64,000 nucleotides of DNA from Cereibacter sphaeroides. GTDB lineage: Bacteria; Pseudomonadota; Alphaproteobacteria; Rhodobacterales; Rhodobacteraceae. Below the pieces are notes generated by a model. It worked only from the letters and a program-made list of their open reading frames with translations, was not told the origin of the DNA and did no database searches. The stretch covers positions 558,001-622,000 of the forward strand of contig QFQS01000001.1 in assembly GCA_003243455.1 (NCBI GenBank), read 5' to 3'. This document shows, piece after piece, positions 17,378 to 25,929 of this stretch (position 1 is the stretch's first letter; the number at the start of each line of letters is the position of its first letter). Position numbers and translations under genes: made by a program.

Positions 17378-18343
17378 CTAGCCCTTGCGCCGCGCCATCG
17401 CGTAAAGCGCGATCAGCTCATAGGCGACATGCGCCCCGGCAATCGCCGTAGCGCCGGTGGTGTCATAGGGCGGAGAGACCTCGACCACATCGCCGCCGAC
17501 CATGTTGATCCCCGCCAGATCGCGCAGCATCGCCGCCGCCTGCCAGGACGCGAGACCACCCCAGACCGGCGTGCCGGTTCCCGGCGCGAAAGCCGGGTCC
17601 AGCGCGTCGATGTCGAAGGTCAGGTAGGTCTTGTTGTTACCCACGATCTCTTTCGCCTTGGCGACGGCGGCGGCGGTGCCTTTCTCATGCACCTCGCGCG
17701 CGTCGATCACATGGACGCCAAGGTAATCCTCGGTCGTCGTGCGGATGCCGATCTGGACGGACCGCTTCGGGTCGACGTAACCCTGCTTCACCGCCTTGTA
17801 GAACATGGTCCCATGGTCGATGCGGCTAAGGTCGTCGTCCGGCCAAAGGTCGGAATGCGCGTCGAAATGGATCAGCGACACGGGTCCGAATTTCTCGGCA
17901 TAGGCGCGCAGGATCGGGAAGGTGATGTAATGATCGCCACCCAGCGTGATGCTTCCCGCGCCCGAGGCGAGGATCGTGCGGATATGCGCCGTCAGCGCAT
18001 CGGGAAAATCGCTGACCTTGGCATAGTCGAAAGCCAGATCCCCGTAGTCGATCACCGAGATCTCTTCCAGCGGATCGAAGCCCCAGCCATAGGGCGGATC
18101 ATAGGGTTGCAGCGTGCTCACCTCGCGGATCGCGCGCGGTCCGAAGCGGGTGCCGGTGCGGTGCGTAACGGCCTGATCGAAAGGAACACCGGTCACCACC
18201 AGATCGACGCCGGTCAGGTCCTTGCTATAGGTCCGGCGCAGAAAGCTCGTGGCGCCACCAAAGGCGTTTTCAAAGGCATAGCCACGCAGCCCCTTGCGCG
18301 TAAAGGCGGTGTCGACTTCGTTCTTGGCATCTTCCAGGCCCAT
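17378..18343 (-). CDS. speB: agmatinase-like ureohydrolase
   Basis: 321 residues of the arginase/agmatinase fold. All manganese-binding motifs are present: LGGDHYITFP, LIHFDAHSDLW and TFDIDALDPAFAPGTGTP. Agmatinases release urea from agmatine to give putrescine; some relatives act on other guanidino compounds, so the substrate is inferred. I chose the ATG at 18341-18343, which follows GAGGA at 6 bases; an ATG 15 bases upstream is also in frame. It is followed by DUF1499 and preceded, 198 bases away, by a class III aminotransferase that could take putrescine further. Confidence 0.88.
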   Translation of the reverse strand: MGLEDAKNEVDTAFTRKGLRGYAFENAFGGATSFLRRTYSKDLTGVDLVVTGVPFDQAVTHRTGTRFGPRAIREVSTLQPYDPPYGWGFDPLEEISVIDYGDLAFDYAKVSDFPDALTAHIRTILASGAGSITLGGDHYITFPILRAYAEKFGPVSLIHFDAHSDLWPDDDLSRIDHGTMFYKAVKQGYVDPKRSVQIGIRTTTEDYLGVHVIDAREVHEKGTAAAVAKAKEIVGNNKTYLTFDIDALDPAFAPGTGTPVWGGLASWQAAAMLRDLAGINMVGGDVVEVSPPYDTTGATAIAGAHVAYELIALYAMARRKG

Positions 18344-18470
18344 AAACAGTCCTCGCATGAAGCTGCGGAATCGTTCTGGCCGGAGACACCGCTGATCCGG
18401 GCGATGGGAAGGAAGCAGGCGGGTCCGGCTCTGTCAAGGCGGCGTCGCAGCGGGGGCTGTCTGCCCCGTC

Positions 18471-18535
18471 GCCATTGGTCCTCGGACCAATGGCGGACAA
18501 CCGGCAACCCCCGAGGATATTTAGGACGGAAGAAA
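18471..18535 (+). repeat. hairpin plus GATATTT/AGAAGAA intergenic element, copy 2
   Basis: The perfect inverted repeat GCCATTGGTCC / GGACCAATGGC (18471-18494) is followed by CCCCCGAGGATATTTAGG and GGAAGAAA (to 18535). It lies between the aminotransferase and the agmatinase-like gene. Unlike the other three copies it points against the direction of the flanking genes. Confidence 0.7.
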
Positions 18536-18541
18536 TCGGGA

Positions 18542-19936
18542 TCAGCCCAGCTTCACGCCTTCCTTCACCAGCCGGTCGGCGACCTGACGGATCGCCTTGC
18601 CCAGAGTGCGGGCCACGAAATCCGCATCATCCTCGGTGATGATCAGCGGCGGCGACATCACGTTCAGATGGCCGATCGGGCGCACCATCAGGCCCATCGC
18701 CTCGGACGCGTCCGAGATGCGCTTGCCCACGTCCAGTTCATCCGGCAGCAGCGCCTTGGTCGCCTTGTCGGCAACGTTCTCGACGCACATCATCAGCTTC
18801 TTGCCCCGGACCTGCCCGACCATCGGCAGCGCCTCCAGCTCCTTCAGCCGCGCCTCGAAGACCGCACCCACGCGGGTGGCGTTCCCCAGCAGATCCTCAC
18901 GCTCCAGAATCTCGATATTCTTCAGCGCCGCCGCACAGGCGACCGGATGACCCGAATAGGTAAAGCCACTGGTGAACCACCGGTCGCCATCCGCCGCCAT
19001 CGCATCCCAGATCCGGTCCGAGAAGATCATAGCACCAATCGGGATATAGCCCGAGGACAGCCCCTTGGCGGTGCAGATGATGTCCGGCTGCACGCCAAAC
19101 TCATCCCAGCTTGCGAACCAGTGGCCGATCCGCCCGAACGCCGTTACCACCTCGTCCGCCACGAACAGGATGTTATGCTTGCGGCAGACCTCCCACATCC
19201 GGCGCAGGTAATCCTTCGGCGGTACGATCACCCCGCCCGAGGCCTGGATCGGCTCAGCAAAGAAACCGCCGATCCGGTCCGCGCCCTCGCGCGCGATCAG
19301 CGCCTCGAACTCAGCCACCAGGAAGTCGCAGAAGGCGGCCTCGTCCATGCCATCGGGCGCACGATAGGGGTTCGGCACCGACAGGTGATGGATGCCATCA
19401 GTCTTGTAGCGGAACTGCTCTACCCGGTCGCCGGGACGCTTGCCGATCGACTGCGAAAGATAGGTCGAGCCGTGATAGCTGTGCTCGCGCGCGACCAGAT
19501 GCATCTTGTCGGTGCGGCCCATACAGCTTTGATAATACTGCACCATCCGCGCCGCCGTATCGACGGCCGTCGATCCACCGGTCGTGAAATGCACCCGGTT
19601 CAGATCGCCCGGCGCAAGCTGTGCCAGCCTTGCCGCCAGCAGCGCAGAAGGGTCGTTCGTCATATCGACGAAGGTGTTCGAAAACGCCAGCTTCTCGGCC
19701 TGCGCTGCGATGGCCTGCGCCATCTCCTTCCGGCCCAGCCCGATGTTGGTGCACCAGAGCCCCCCTACCGCGTCGAAATACTTCTGCCCGTTCGCATCCC
19801 ACAACCAGGCGCCTTCCCCGCGAGAGATCACCAGCGATCCCTGATCCGAGAAGGGCCCGAAGTTGGTCCAGGGATGCAGCGAATGCGCGCGATCCATTTC
19901 CCAAAGCTGCTGCGCGGCGAAGTTCTGAACGGTCAA
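18542..19936 (-). CDS. class III (omega) aminotransferase
   Basis: 464 residues, pyridoxal-phosphate dependent, fold type I. Visible landmarks are NGQKYFDAVGGLWCTNIG, the phosphate-binding FTTGGSTAVDTAARM, the HSYHGSTYLSQS turn, the cofactor Asp in ILFVADEVVTAFGRIG, and the Schiff-base Lys in IICTAKGLSSGYIPIGA. Close families use putrescine, beta-alanine or other omega-amines with pyruvate. Next to an agmatinase-like gene, a putrescine:pyruvate aminotransferase role is plausible, but sequence alone does not settle it. The start ATG at 19936 is preceded by AGGAGCC. Confidence 0.88.
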   Translation of the reverse strand: MTVQNFAAQQLWEMDRAHSLHPWTNFGPFSDQGSLVISRGEGAWLWDANGQKYFDAVGGLWCTNIGLGRKEMAQAIAAQAEKLAFSNTFVDMTNDPSALLAARLAQLAPGDLNRVHFTTGGSTAVDTAARMVQYYQSCMGRTDKMHLVAREHSYHGSTYLSQSIGKRPGDRVEQFRYKTDGIHHLSVPNPYRAPDGMDEAAFCDFLVAEFEALIAREGADRIGGFFAEPIQASGGVIVPPKDYLRRMWEVCRKHNILFVADEVVTAFGRIGHWFASWDEFGVQPDIICTAKGLSSGYIPIGAMIFSDRIWDAMAADGDRWFTSGFTYSGHPVACAAALKNIEILEREDLLGNATRVGAVFEARLKELEALPMVGQVRGKKLMMCVENVADKATKALLPDELDVGKRISDASEAMGLMVRPIGHLNVMSPPLIITEDDADFVARTLGKAIRQVADRLVKEGVKLG

Positions 19937-20016
19937 GGCAGGCTCCTGATTTGCGTGAGTCGTTTTGACTGCGCAGTCAGTTTAGCAATTTGATCAAATT
20001 AAGCCAGCCCACCCGG

Positions 20017-20081
20017 CTTCTTCTTGGCAGAAATACCCCGGGGGTGAATTGGCCGACAGGCCAAGAGGGGGCAGCGCCCCC
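20017..20081 (-). repeat. hairpin plus GATATTT/AGAAGAA intergenic element, copy 3
   Basis: On the minus strand: stem GGGGGC/GCCCCC (20067-20081), stem TTGGCC/GGCCAA (20049-20064), then CCCCGGGGTATTTCTG followed by CCAAGAAGAAG (to 20017). It lies between the amidohydrolase and the aminotransferase in their direction of transcription, 81 bases before the aminotransferase start. Confidence 0.7.
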
Positions 20082-20086
20082 TGCCT

Positions 20087-21250
20087 TTACGCCAGCGGCT
20101 GCGCCCTTTCGACAAGCCGCACGAAGAAGCTCGCCCCGACGGGCGACGCCTCATCGTTGAAGTCAAATGCAGGATGGTGCAGCCCTGCCCCCGGCCCGGT
20201 GCCAAGGAACAGGTAGGCCCCCGGGCGCGCCTCGAGCATATAGGCGAAATCCTCGGACCCCATCTCGCGGTTGGCATTGGCATCGACGGCGTCGGTGCCG
20301 GAAACCTCTTCGGCCACCTCGGCGGCAAAGGTGGTCTCGACGGGATGGTTCACCGTCGGCGGATAGCCGCGTTCATAGTCGATGCTGACCTCGCAGCCAT
20401 AGGCCCTGGCATGGCCCTCGACGATTTCGTGGAACCGCTTCTCGACCAGATCGCGAACGTCCGGGGTAAAGGTGCGGATCGTGGCACAGAACCAGCCATC
20501 TTCGGGGATGATGTTCGAGGCGCTGCCGGTGTGAATCTGCGTGACCGACAGCACCAGATCGTCCAGCGCATATAGGTTGCGGCTGATGATGGTCTGCAGG
20601 GCGGACACCATGCCGACGATGGCCACCACCGGGTCCACCGTCTCATGCGGGTTAGCGCCATGGCCGCCCTTGCCGGTGACGCGCACCGTCGCCGTATCGA
20701 CCGCCGCCATGATAGGACCGGGGGTCGTGACGAACTTGCCGAAGGGCACGTTCGGCGCATTGTGGATGCCGTAAACCTGCCCGATGCCGAAGCGGTCCAT
20801 GACCCCCTCCTGCACCATGACCTCGCCACCCCCGCCATCCTCTTCCGCCGGCTGGAACATCAGCGCGACGCGGCCCGAGAAATTGCGCGTCTCGGCCAGG
20901 TATTTCGCCGCGCCCAGCAGCATGGTGACATGGCCGTCATGGCCGCAGGCGTGCATCTTGCCCGGTACGGATGAGGCATATTTTGCCCCCGTCAGTTCCG
21001 TGATCGGCAGTGCGTCCATATCGGCGCGCAATCCGATGGTCGGCCCCTTGCCGCGCCCGTTGATGATCGCGACGACACCGCTGGTCGCGATGCCCTCGTG
21101 GATCCCGTCCACCCCGAACTCCCGCAGCCGGTCCACGATGAAGGATGCTGTATTGTGGCAGTCGAACTTCAACTCTGGGTTCTGGTGCAGGTAGCGTCGC
21201 CAGCCAGTCATCTCATCGGCATAGGCAGCGACACGGTTCAGGACGGGCAT
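20087..21250 (-). CDS. M20-family amidohydrolase (hippurate hydrolase/N-acyl amino acid deacylase type)
   Basis: 387 residues. Metal-binding and catalytic landmarks: GLRADMDALPI, then KMHACGHDGHVTMLLGAAKY with the His/Asp ligands, FQPAEEDGGGGEVM with the catalytic Glu pair, the dimerisation-domain motif VTGKGGHGANPHETVDP, and the last ligand His in GLHHPAFDFND. Family members cleave N-acyl amino acids, hippurate or related amides in the cytoplasm. The substrate cannot be assigned. It is first in a run with the aminotransferase and agmatinase-like genes, and is divergent from mazG. Confidence 0.9.
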   Translation of the reverse strand: MPVLNRVAAYADEMTGWRRYLHQNPELKFDCHNTASFIVDRLREFGVDGIHEGIATSGVVAIINGRGKGPTIGLRADMDALPITELTGAKYASSVPGKMHACGHDGHVTMLLGAAKYLAETRNFSGRVALMFQPAEEDGGGGEVMVQEGVMDRFGIGQVYGIHNAPNVPFGKFVTTPGPIMAAVDTATVRVTGKGGHGANPHETVDPVVAIVGMVSALQTIISRNLYALDDLVLSVTQIHTGSASNIIPEDGWFCATIRTFTPDVRDLVEKRFHEIVEGHARAYGCEVSIDYERGYPPTVNHPVETTFAAEVAEEVSGTDAVDANANREMGSEDFAYMLEARPGAYLFLGTGPGAGLHHPAFDFNDEASPVGASFFVRLVERAQPLA

Positions 21251-21312
21251 GGGTAGACTCCGGCAGGTTTTCGTCTAAGCCCTGACATGACCCGAAAGAG
21301 GTATCTGCCGCA

Positions 21313-22155
21313 ATGCCCGAAGCGACGCTTGACCATACGGCATCCGACCGCCTGATCGCCGACACCAATGGCGGATTGCCCCGGTTACTGGAGATCATGC
21401 GCCGCCTGCGCGACCCGAAAACCGGCTGTCCCTGGGACATCGAACAGACCTTTGCGACCATCGCCCCCTATACGATCGAAGAGGCACATGAGGTCTCCGA
21501 CGCCATCGAACGCGAGGCATGGGGCGAGCTTGAGGGCGAGTTGGGCGATCTGCTGCTGCAAACCGTCTACCACACGCAGATGGCCGAAGAGGCCGGGTTG
21601 TTCGACTTCCACTCGGTCGCCAATACCATCGGCAACAAGATGGTCGCCCGACACCCGCATGTCTTTGGCGAAGAGAGCCGCGAAAAGACGCCCGATCAGC
21701 AGACCGACGACTGGGAAAAGATCAAGGCGGCGGAACGGGGCGCAGCACGCACGCTGGACGGCGTGGCGCTTGGCCTGCCCGCGCTGACCCGCGCGGTCAA
21801 ACTGCAGAAACGCGCCGCAAGGGTCGGGTTCGACTGGCCCTCGACAGGCGAGGTTCTGGACAAGATCGTCGAGGAAGCCCGCGAACTGGTCGAGGCGCGG
21901 GAAGGCCTGAGCCAGAAGGAAATTACCGAAGAGTTCGGCGATCTCGTATTTGTGATCGCCAACCTTGCGCGCCATCTGAAGGTCGATCCAGAGGCTGCGC
22001 TGCGCCAGGCGAATGCGAAATTCACCCGCCGTTTCGCACGGATCGAGGACTTTCTTGCCGAAAAAGGCCGGAAACCGGCGGATAGCACGCTGGATGAGAT
22101 GGATGCATTCTGGGACCTGGCCAAGGCGGAGGACAAGGCGCGCGGGAAAGGCTAA
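21313..22155 (+). CDS. mazG: nucleoside triphosphate pyrophosphohydrolase MazG
   Basis: 280 residues, the two-domain form. The first MazG domain has the opening LRDPKTGCPWDIEQTFATI and the metal-binding helices TIEEAHEVSDAIE and GELEGELGDLLLQ. The second has EEARELVEAREGLSQKEI and EEFGDLVFVIANLARHL. It hydrolyses NTPs to NMP and pyrophosphate, cleaning non-canonical nucleotides and, in E. coli, lowering ppGpp under starvation. An acidic/basic tail ends in KAEDKARGKG. The gene stands alone, divergent from the amidohydrolase. Confidence 0.95.
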   Translation: MPEATLDHTASDRLIADTNGGLPRLLEIMRRLRDPKTGCPWDIEQTFATIAPYTIEEAHEVSDAIEREAWGELEGELGDLLLQTVYHTQMAEEAGLFDFHSVANTIGNKMVARHPHVFGEESREKTPDQQTDDWEKIKAAERGAARTLDGVALGLPALTRAVKLQKRAARVGFDWPSTGEVLDKIVEEARELVEAREGLSQKEITEEFGDLVFVIANLARHLKVDPEAALRQANAKFTRRFARIEDFLAEKGRKPADSTLDEMDAFWDLAKAEDKARGKG

Positions 22156-22176
22156 TCCGACTGATACAGTCCGCGA

Positions 22177-22206
22177 TTGACCTGACTGAAATAGTCGGGC
22201 TTTATC
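22177..22206 (+). promoter_or_regulatory. candidate promoter with inverted repeat before the first iron-binding protein gene
   Basis: TTGACC at 22177 could be a -35 box with a weak TTTATC -10 about 18 bases later. The spacer contains the inverted repeat GACT-GAAAT-AGTC (22184-22196), a plausible site for a repressor. It does not match the RirA TGA-N9-TCA pattern exactly. Prediction by eye. Confidence 0.3.
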
Positions 22207-22240
22207 CCACGCGTTCAATTCCTGACAGAAGGACTCAGCC

Positions 22241-23242
22241 ATGCGCTCATTCTACCTTGCTGCCGCCCTTGCCTCCACGGCACTTCCGGCCTTAGCCGAG
22301 ACGGTCAACATTTACTCGCATCGCCAGCCCGAACTGATCCAGCCGCTGCTTGACGCGTTCACCGCTGAAACCGGCATCACCACCAATGTGGCCTTTGTCG
22401 ACAAAGGCATGGTTGAGCGCCTGAAGGCCGAGGGCGACCGCTCGGAAGCCGATGTGGTGCTGACTGTGGACATCGCCCGCCTGAACGAAGTCGTCGAGTC
22501 TGGCGTGACGCAGCCTGTCACCTCGGAAGTACTCACCGCGAACATTCCCGCCGAATTCCGCGATACCGGGAACCAGTGGTTTGGCCTGACCAGCCGCGCC
22601 CGCATCATCTATGCTTCGAAAGAGCGTGTGCCCGAGGGTACGGCGATCACTTACGAAGAACTCGCCGGACCGGAATGGAAGGGCAAAGTCTGCTCGCGTT
22701 CGGGCACCAACGACTACAATCTGGCACTCGCTGCCGCTGCCATCGAACATATGGGCGCAGACAACGCCAAGACTTGGGCCGAAGGGTTGAAAGGCAACCT
22801 CGCCCGCAAGCCCGCTGGCGGCGACCGTGATCAGGTCAAGGCGATCTGGGCCGGTGAATGCGACATCGCCATCGGCAACACCTATTACATGGGCGCGATG
22901 CTGAAGGACCCCGAGCAGGCCGAATGGGCCAACTCGGTCCGCATCATCTTCCCGACCTTTGAAGGCGGCGGTACGCATATGAACATCTCGGGCATGGCGA
23001 TGACCAAGGCCTCGCCGAACCCTGAGGCCGCGGTGAAACTGATGGAGTTCCTCGCCTCGGACGAGGCGCAGCGCATCTATGCCGAGACGAACAACGAATT
23101 CCCGGTCAAGCCGGGCGTGCCGCGGTCGGCGCTGGTGGAAAGCTGGGGCAGCTTCACGCCCGACAGCCTGCCGCTGGTCGAAGTTGCGGCCGAACGTCCC
23201 GCCGCGCTGAAGCTGATGGAAGAGATCGACTTCGACGGCTAA
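22241..23242 (+). CDS. ferric iron ABC transporter substrate-binding protein (FbpA/FutA type), paralogue 1
   Basis: 333 residues with a signal peptide (about 1-20, ending ALAE). The mature chain starts TVNIYSHRQPELIQPLLDAF, the classic FbpA opening, and includes FVDKGMVERLKAEGDRSEAD, SGTNDYNLALAAAAIEHMG and the tyrosine pair in GECDIAIGNTYYMGAM that binds Fe3+. It should capture ferric iron in the periplasm for an FbpBC-type permease. No permease or ATPase gene is adjacent. A GC-stem terminator follows, so it is probably transcribed alone. AAGGA precedes the start. Confidence 0.92.
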   Translation: MRSFYLAAALASTALPALAETVNIYSHRQPELIQPLLDAFTAETGITTNVAFVDKGMVERLKAEGDRSEADVVLTVDIARLNEVVESGVTQPVTSEVLTANIPAEFRDTGNQWFGLTSRARIIYASKERVPEGTAITYEELAGPEWKGKVCSRSGTNDYNLALAAAAIEHMGADNAKTWAEGLKGNLARKPAGGDRDQVKAIWAGECDIAIGNTYYMGAMLKDPEQAEWANSVRIIFPTFEGGGTHMNISGMAMTKASPNPEAAVKLMEFLASDEAQRIYAETNNEFPVKPGVPRSALVESWGSFTPDSLPLVEVAAERPAALKLMEEIDFDG

Positions 23243-23252
23243 GATCGACGTC

Positions 23253-23289
23253 CCGGGGCGCGCCAAGCGGCCGCGCCCCGGTTTCTCTT
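23253..23289 (+). terminator. intrinsic terminator between the two iron-binding protein genes
   Basis: A 10-bp stem CCGGGGCGCG / CGCGCCCCGG (23253-23262, 23272-23281) with a 9-base loop, followed by TTTCTCTT. It starts 10 bases after the stop of paralogue 1. Confidence 0.75.
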
Positions 23290-23312
23290 GACCGCAGCTC
23301 CGAGTATCGTCG

Positions 23313-24305
23313 ATGCGCCCCCTGATCCTTGCCCTGACCATCCTCTCGACCCCCGTCTGGGCCGAGGACGTCAACATCTACTCGTTCAACCAGTCCGAAC
23401 GCATGGACCCGCTGTTTGACGCCTTTACCGCCAAGACCGGCATCGACGTGAACATCGCCTATGTCGACAAGGGCATCGAACGCCTCGTGGCCGAGGGCGA
23501 CCGCTCTCCCGCCGATGTGATCATGGCCGTCGACATGGCCCGCCTGGCCGAGATCGCCAAGGCGGGCGTGCTGCAACCCGTGCAGTCGCCCGCTATCGAC
23601 GCGGCCATCCCGCCCGACTTCCGCGATCCCGGCGGTCTCTGGACCGCCATCACCACCCGCGCCCGCATAGTCTATGCCGCGAAAGACCGCGTGGCACCGG
23701 GCGAAGTCACGACCTATGAGGCGCTGGTGGACCCGAAGTGGAAGGGCCGCATCTGCACCCGTTCGGGCCTTTCCGACTACAACCTCGCCCTGACCGCAGC
23801 GATGATCGCCCACCACGGGGCGGACTACACCAAGACCTGGCTCGAAGGGATCAAGGCCAACCTCGCCCGCCCACCGCAAGGCAATGACCGCGACCAGGCC
23901 AAGGCCATCTTCGCGGGCGAATGCGACATCGCCCTGGGCAACACCTACTACATCGGCCAGATGATGGACGAACCCGACGAACGCCCCGCAGCCGAGTCCC
24001 TGCGGCTAGACTTCCCCGTCTTCGAGGGTGGCGGCACCCATGTGAACATCTCGGGCATCGGCATGACGAAATCGGCCCCCAACAAGGAGAACGCCCTGAA
24101 ACTCATGGAGTTTCTGGTCTCTCCGGAGGGGCAGAAGATCTATGCCGAGATCAACAACGAATTCCCGCTGCTGAAGGGTGTCGAGCTTGGCCCCGTCATG
24201 CAGGCATGGCCCGCTTTCACGCCCGATCCCGTCGACCTGATGGAGATCGCCGGCGACCGTCCAAAGGCGCTGAAGCTGATGGACGAGGTCGATTTCGACA
24301 ATTGA
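23313..24305 (+). CDS. ferric iron ABC transporter substrate-binding protein (FbpA/FutA type), paralogue 2
   Basis: 330 residues, alignable end to end with paralogue 1, so a tandem duplication. Signal peptide about 1-17 (ending VWA). It keeps the tyrosine pair (GECDIALGNTYYIGQM), the SGLSDYNLALTAAMIAHHG region and the VFEGGGTHVNISGIGMTKSA end-domain motif. It differs at the N-terminus: NIYSFNQSE in place of NIYSHRQPE, so the His near residue 27 is gone. If that His is an iron ligand, the site or its affinity has changed. The ribosome binding site is weak. Repeat copy 2 begins 21 bases after the stop. Confidence 0.9.
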   Translation: MRPLILALTILSTPVWAEDVNIYSFNQSERMDPLFDAFTAKTGIDVNIAYVDKGIERLVAEGDRSPADVIMAVDMARLAEIAKAGVLQPVQSPAIDAAIPPDFRDPGGLWTAITTRARIVYAAKDRVAPGEVTTYEALVDPKWKGRICTRSGLSDYNLALTAAMIAHHGADYTKTWLEGIKANLARPPQGNDRDQAKAIFAGECDIALGNTYYIGQMMDEPDERPAAESLRLDFPVFEGGGTHVNISGIGMTKSAPNKENALKLMEFLVSPEGQKIYAEINNEFPLLKGVELGPVMQAWPAFTPDPVDLMEIAGDRPKALKLMDEVDFDN

Positions 24306-24326
24306 GGCCTTACTGCCCCCCGCAAT

Positions 24327-24543
24327 CTGGCGAAGGCCATCGCCTTCGCCATGCGAAGTGACCCGAGTTGCACCGGCCGTGGCCCCAAAGGCCACCGGCC
24401 AGCGCCCGCCCCGCCAATGGCGGGCGCTTCTCGCCCGCCGGGGCGGACACTGGCCTCCCAAGATTCCTTGGCACGACTGGTCTTGTGTCTACGTCTCACC
24501 ACGGGCGGGGAAACGCGGATCGCGTTTCTGATCCCGCCCGGCC
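24327..24543. repeat. 215 bp multi-hairpin dispersed repeat, copy 2
   Basis: Second copy of the block at 1319-1533, in the same orientation. The same inverted repeats recur: GGCGAAGG/CCTTCGCC, GTGGCC/GGCCAC, GCGCCCGCC/GGCGGGCG, and CGGGCGGG...CCCGCCCG around AAACGCG/CGCGTTT. The linker between the third and fourth stems has changed most. It again sits between convergent genes, the second iron-binding protein gene and the amine oxidase gene. Confidence 0.85.
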
Positions 24544-24571
24544 CGTCGATAGCGTCCGCCAGACAAGAGCC

Positions 24572-25795
24572 TCACACCCGCCCAGCCGCGTCCACCCCGC
24601 TCTGATAAGCCCCATGCGCCGTCGCGTACCAGTTCGGCGAAAACGCCTCGCCCGCAAAGATGACCGCCCCAGCCTCCGCAGCGATCATCTGCATCCGCCG
24701 CGCCGAAAGCCCCGGCTTGGTATAGCTGTAGGCCCCACGCACGAATGGATTGGCCTGCCACCCCGTCACCTCTGCCCCGATGATCTCACCCCGAACTCCC
24801 GATCCAAAGGCCTGCACCAACCGCTCGACTGCCAGCGTGATCATCTCCTCGCGCCCGGCGCGCCCCATATCCAGCGCCTCTTGTCCGCCAACATGGGCAA
24901 TCATCATAGGCTCCCCGCCCGACCCGAACTGAAAGTTAAGCCCCATCCCCTGACCCGGCTCGATCCAGCAGAACGCCCGCTCGCCCGGCTCGACCGGCAG
25001 CCGCCGCAGCGCCACCGCGATCTTCTCGTACGACCCTAGTGGCACATCGCGAACCAGATCGACCACCTCCAGCGCCGGACCCGGTCCAAAGGCGATCCCT
25101 CCGGTCGCCAACACGTTGGTCGAGGCCGTCACAATCGCGGCCCGCGCTTCGATGTCCCCGGCCTCGGTCCGCACGACCACCCCGCCCGGCCGATAGTCTA
25201 TCCCCGTCGCGGCCGTACTCAGCCGCACCGGCAGGCCTATTGCCATCCGCGCGATCAGATCGCCCAGCCCGCTGCGGACCGGCCAGTTCACCTGCGTATC
25301 CTCATAGGTCGCATAGCCGACCGCCGAAACTGCCTCGGGGTCACCGCTGGACATCAGCCGGGCGATGTTGCGCAACAAGCCCGCCCAAGGGCCATTGGCC
25401 GGCAGGATGCGCGACAACGGCATGTCTGTTCCGCTGCGACCCATCGCGTAAATCTGGTCAAACCCCTCGTCGATCGCCCGGTCCGCCGCCGCGACCTGGG
25501 CGTCGTCAAGCCAGCCGCCGTTCTGCCAGATCATCACCCCGCCAATATCCGCGCGCCGGTCATAATCCGTGCCCAGCCGGTCGGCCCATGGCACCAGCGG
25601 GTTCACATCCGCGCAATGGAACCAGTGACATCCGTGATCCCAGGCATATGGGAGCGAGGTCTTGTCGGTATACGCCCGCCCGCCAATACGATTCGCCGCC
25701 TCAAGGATGACAAAGGGAATGCCCCGCGCCTGCAGCGCCAACCCGGCCCCAACGCCCGCAGCCCCTGCTCCAACGATGACGACTTCCGGCGACAT
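24572..25795 (-). CDS. flavin-containing amine oxidase
   Basis: 407 residues. The N-terminal FAD-binding motif VVIVGAGAAGVGAGLALQ is followed by EAANRIGGRAYTD, the second FAD contact typical of monoamine oxidases. GGLxDL-like contacts appear as SGLGDLIARMA, and the closing FAD motif as IFAGEAFSPNWYATAHGAYQ. It should oxidise a primary or secondary amine, giving aldehyde, ammonia and H2O2. The start ATG follows AGGTGG; there is no signal peptide. Polyamine-type substrates would fit the nearby agmatinase/aminotransferase block, but nothing in the sequence proves it. Confidence 0.88.
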   Translation of the reverse strand: MSPEVVIVGAGAAGVGAGLALQARGIPFVILEAANRIGGRAYTDKTSLPYAWDHGCHWFHCADVNPLVPWADRLGTDYDRRADIGGVMIWQNGGWLDDAQVAAADRAIDEGFDQIYAMGRSGTDMPLSRILPANGPWAGLLRNIARLMSSGDPEAVSAVGYATYEDTQVNWPVRSGLGDLIARMAIGLPVRLSTAATGIDYRPGGVVVRTEAGDIEARAAIVTASTNVLATGGIAFGPGPALEVVDLVRDVPLGSYEKIAVALRRLPVEPGERAFCWIEPGQGMGLNFQFGSGGEPMMIAHVGGQEALDMGRAGREEMITLAVERLVQAFGSGVRGEIIGAEVTGWQANPFVRGAYSYTKPGLSARRMQMIAAEAGAVIFAGEAFSPNWYATAHGAYQSGVDAAGRV

Positions 25796-25929
25796 GCATA
25801 CCACCTGACGATTGCCCTGGTGGCCGACCCTGCCACTCCGTCCCGCATTTCGCCAACCAAAATCTAGCCCGCTGGACATCCCCTCCCGTATGAGATTTCT
25901 TCGCCTGCCGAACACCAGCAGGAGCCGTC

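Noticed and set aside
17366..19993. 875-codon plus-strand frame across the agmatinase-like and aminotransferase genes
   Set aside because: Antisense of two well-supported enzymes and shadow-like composition.
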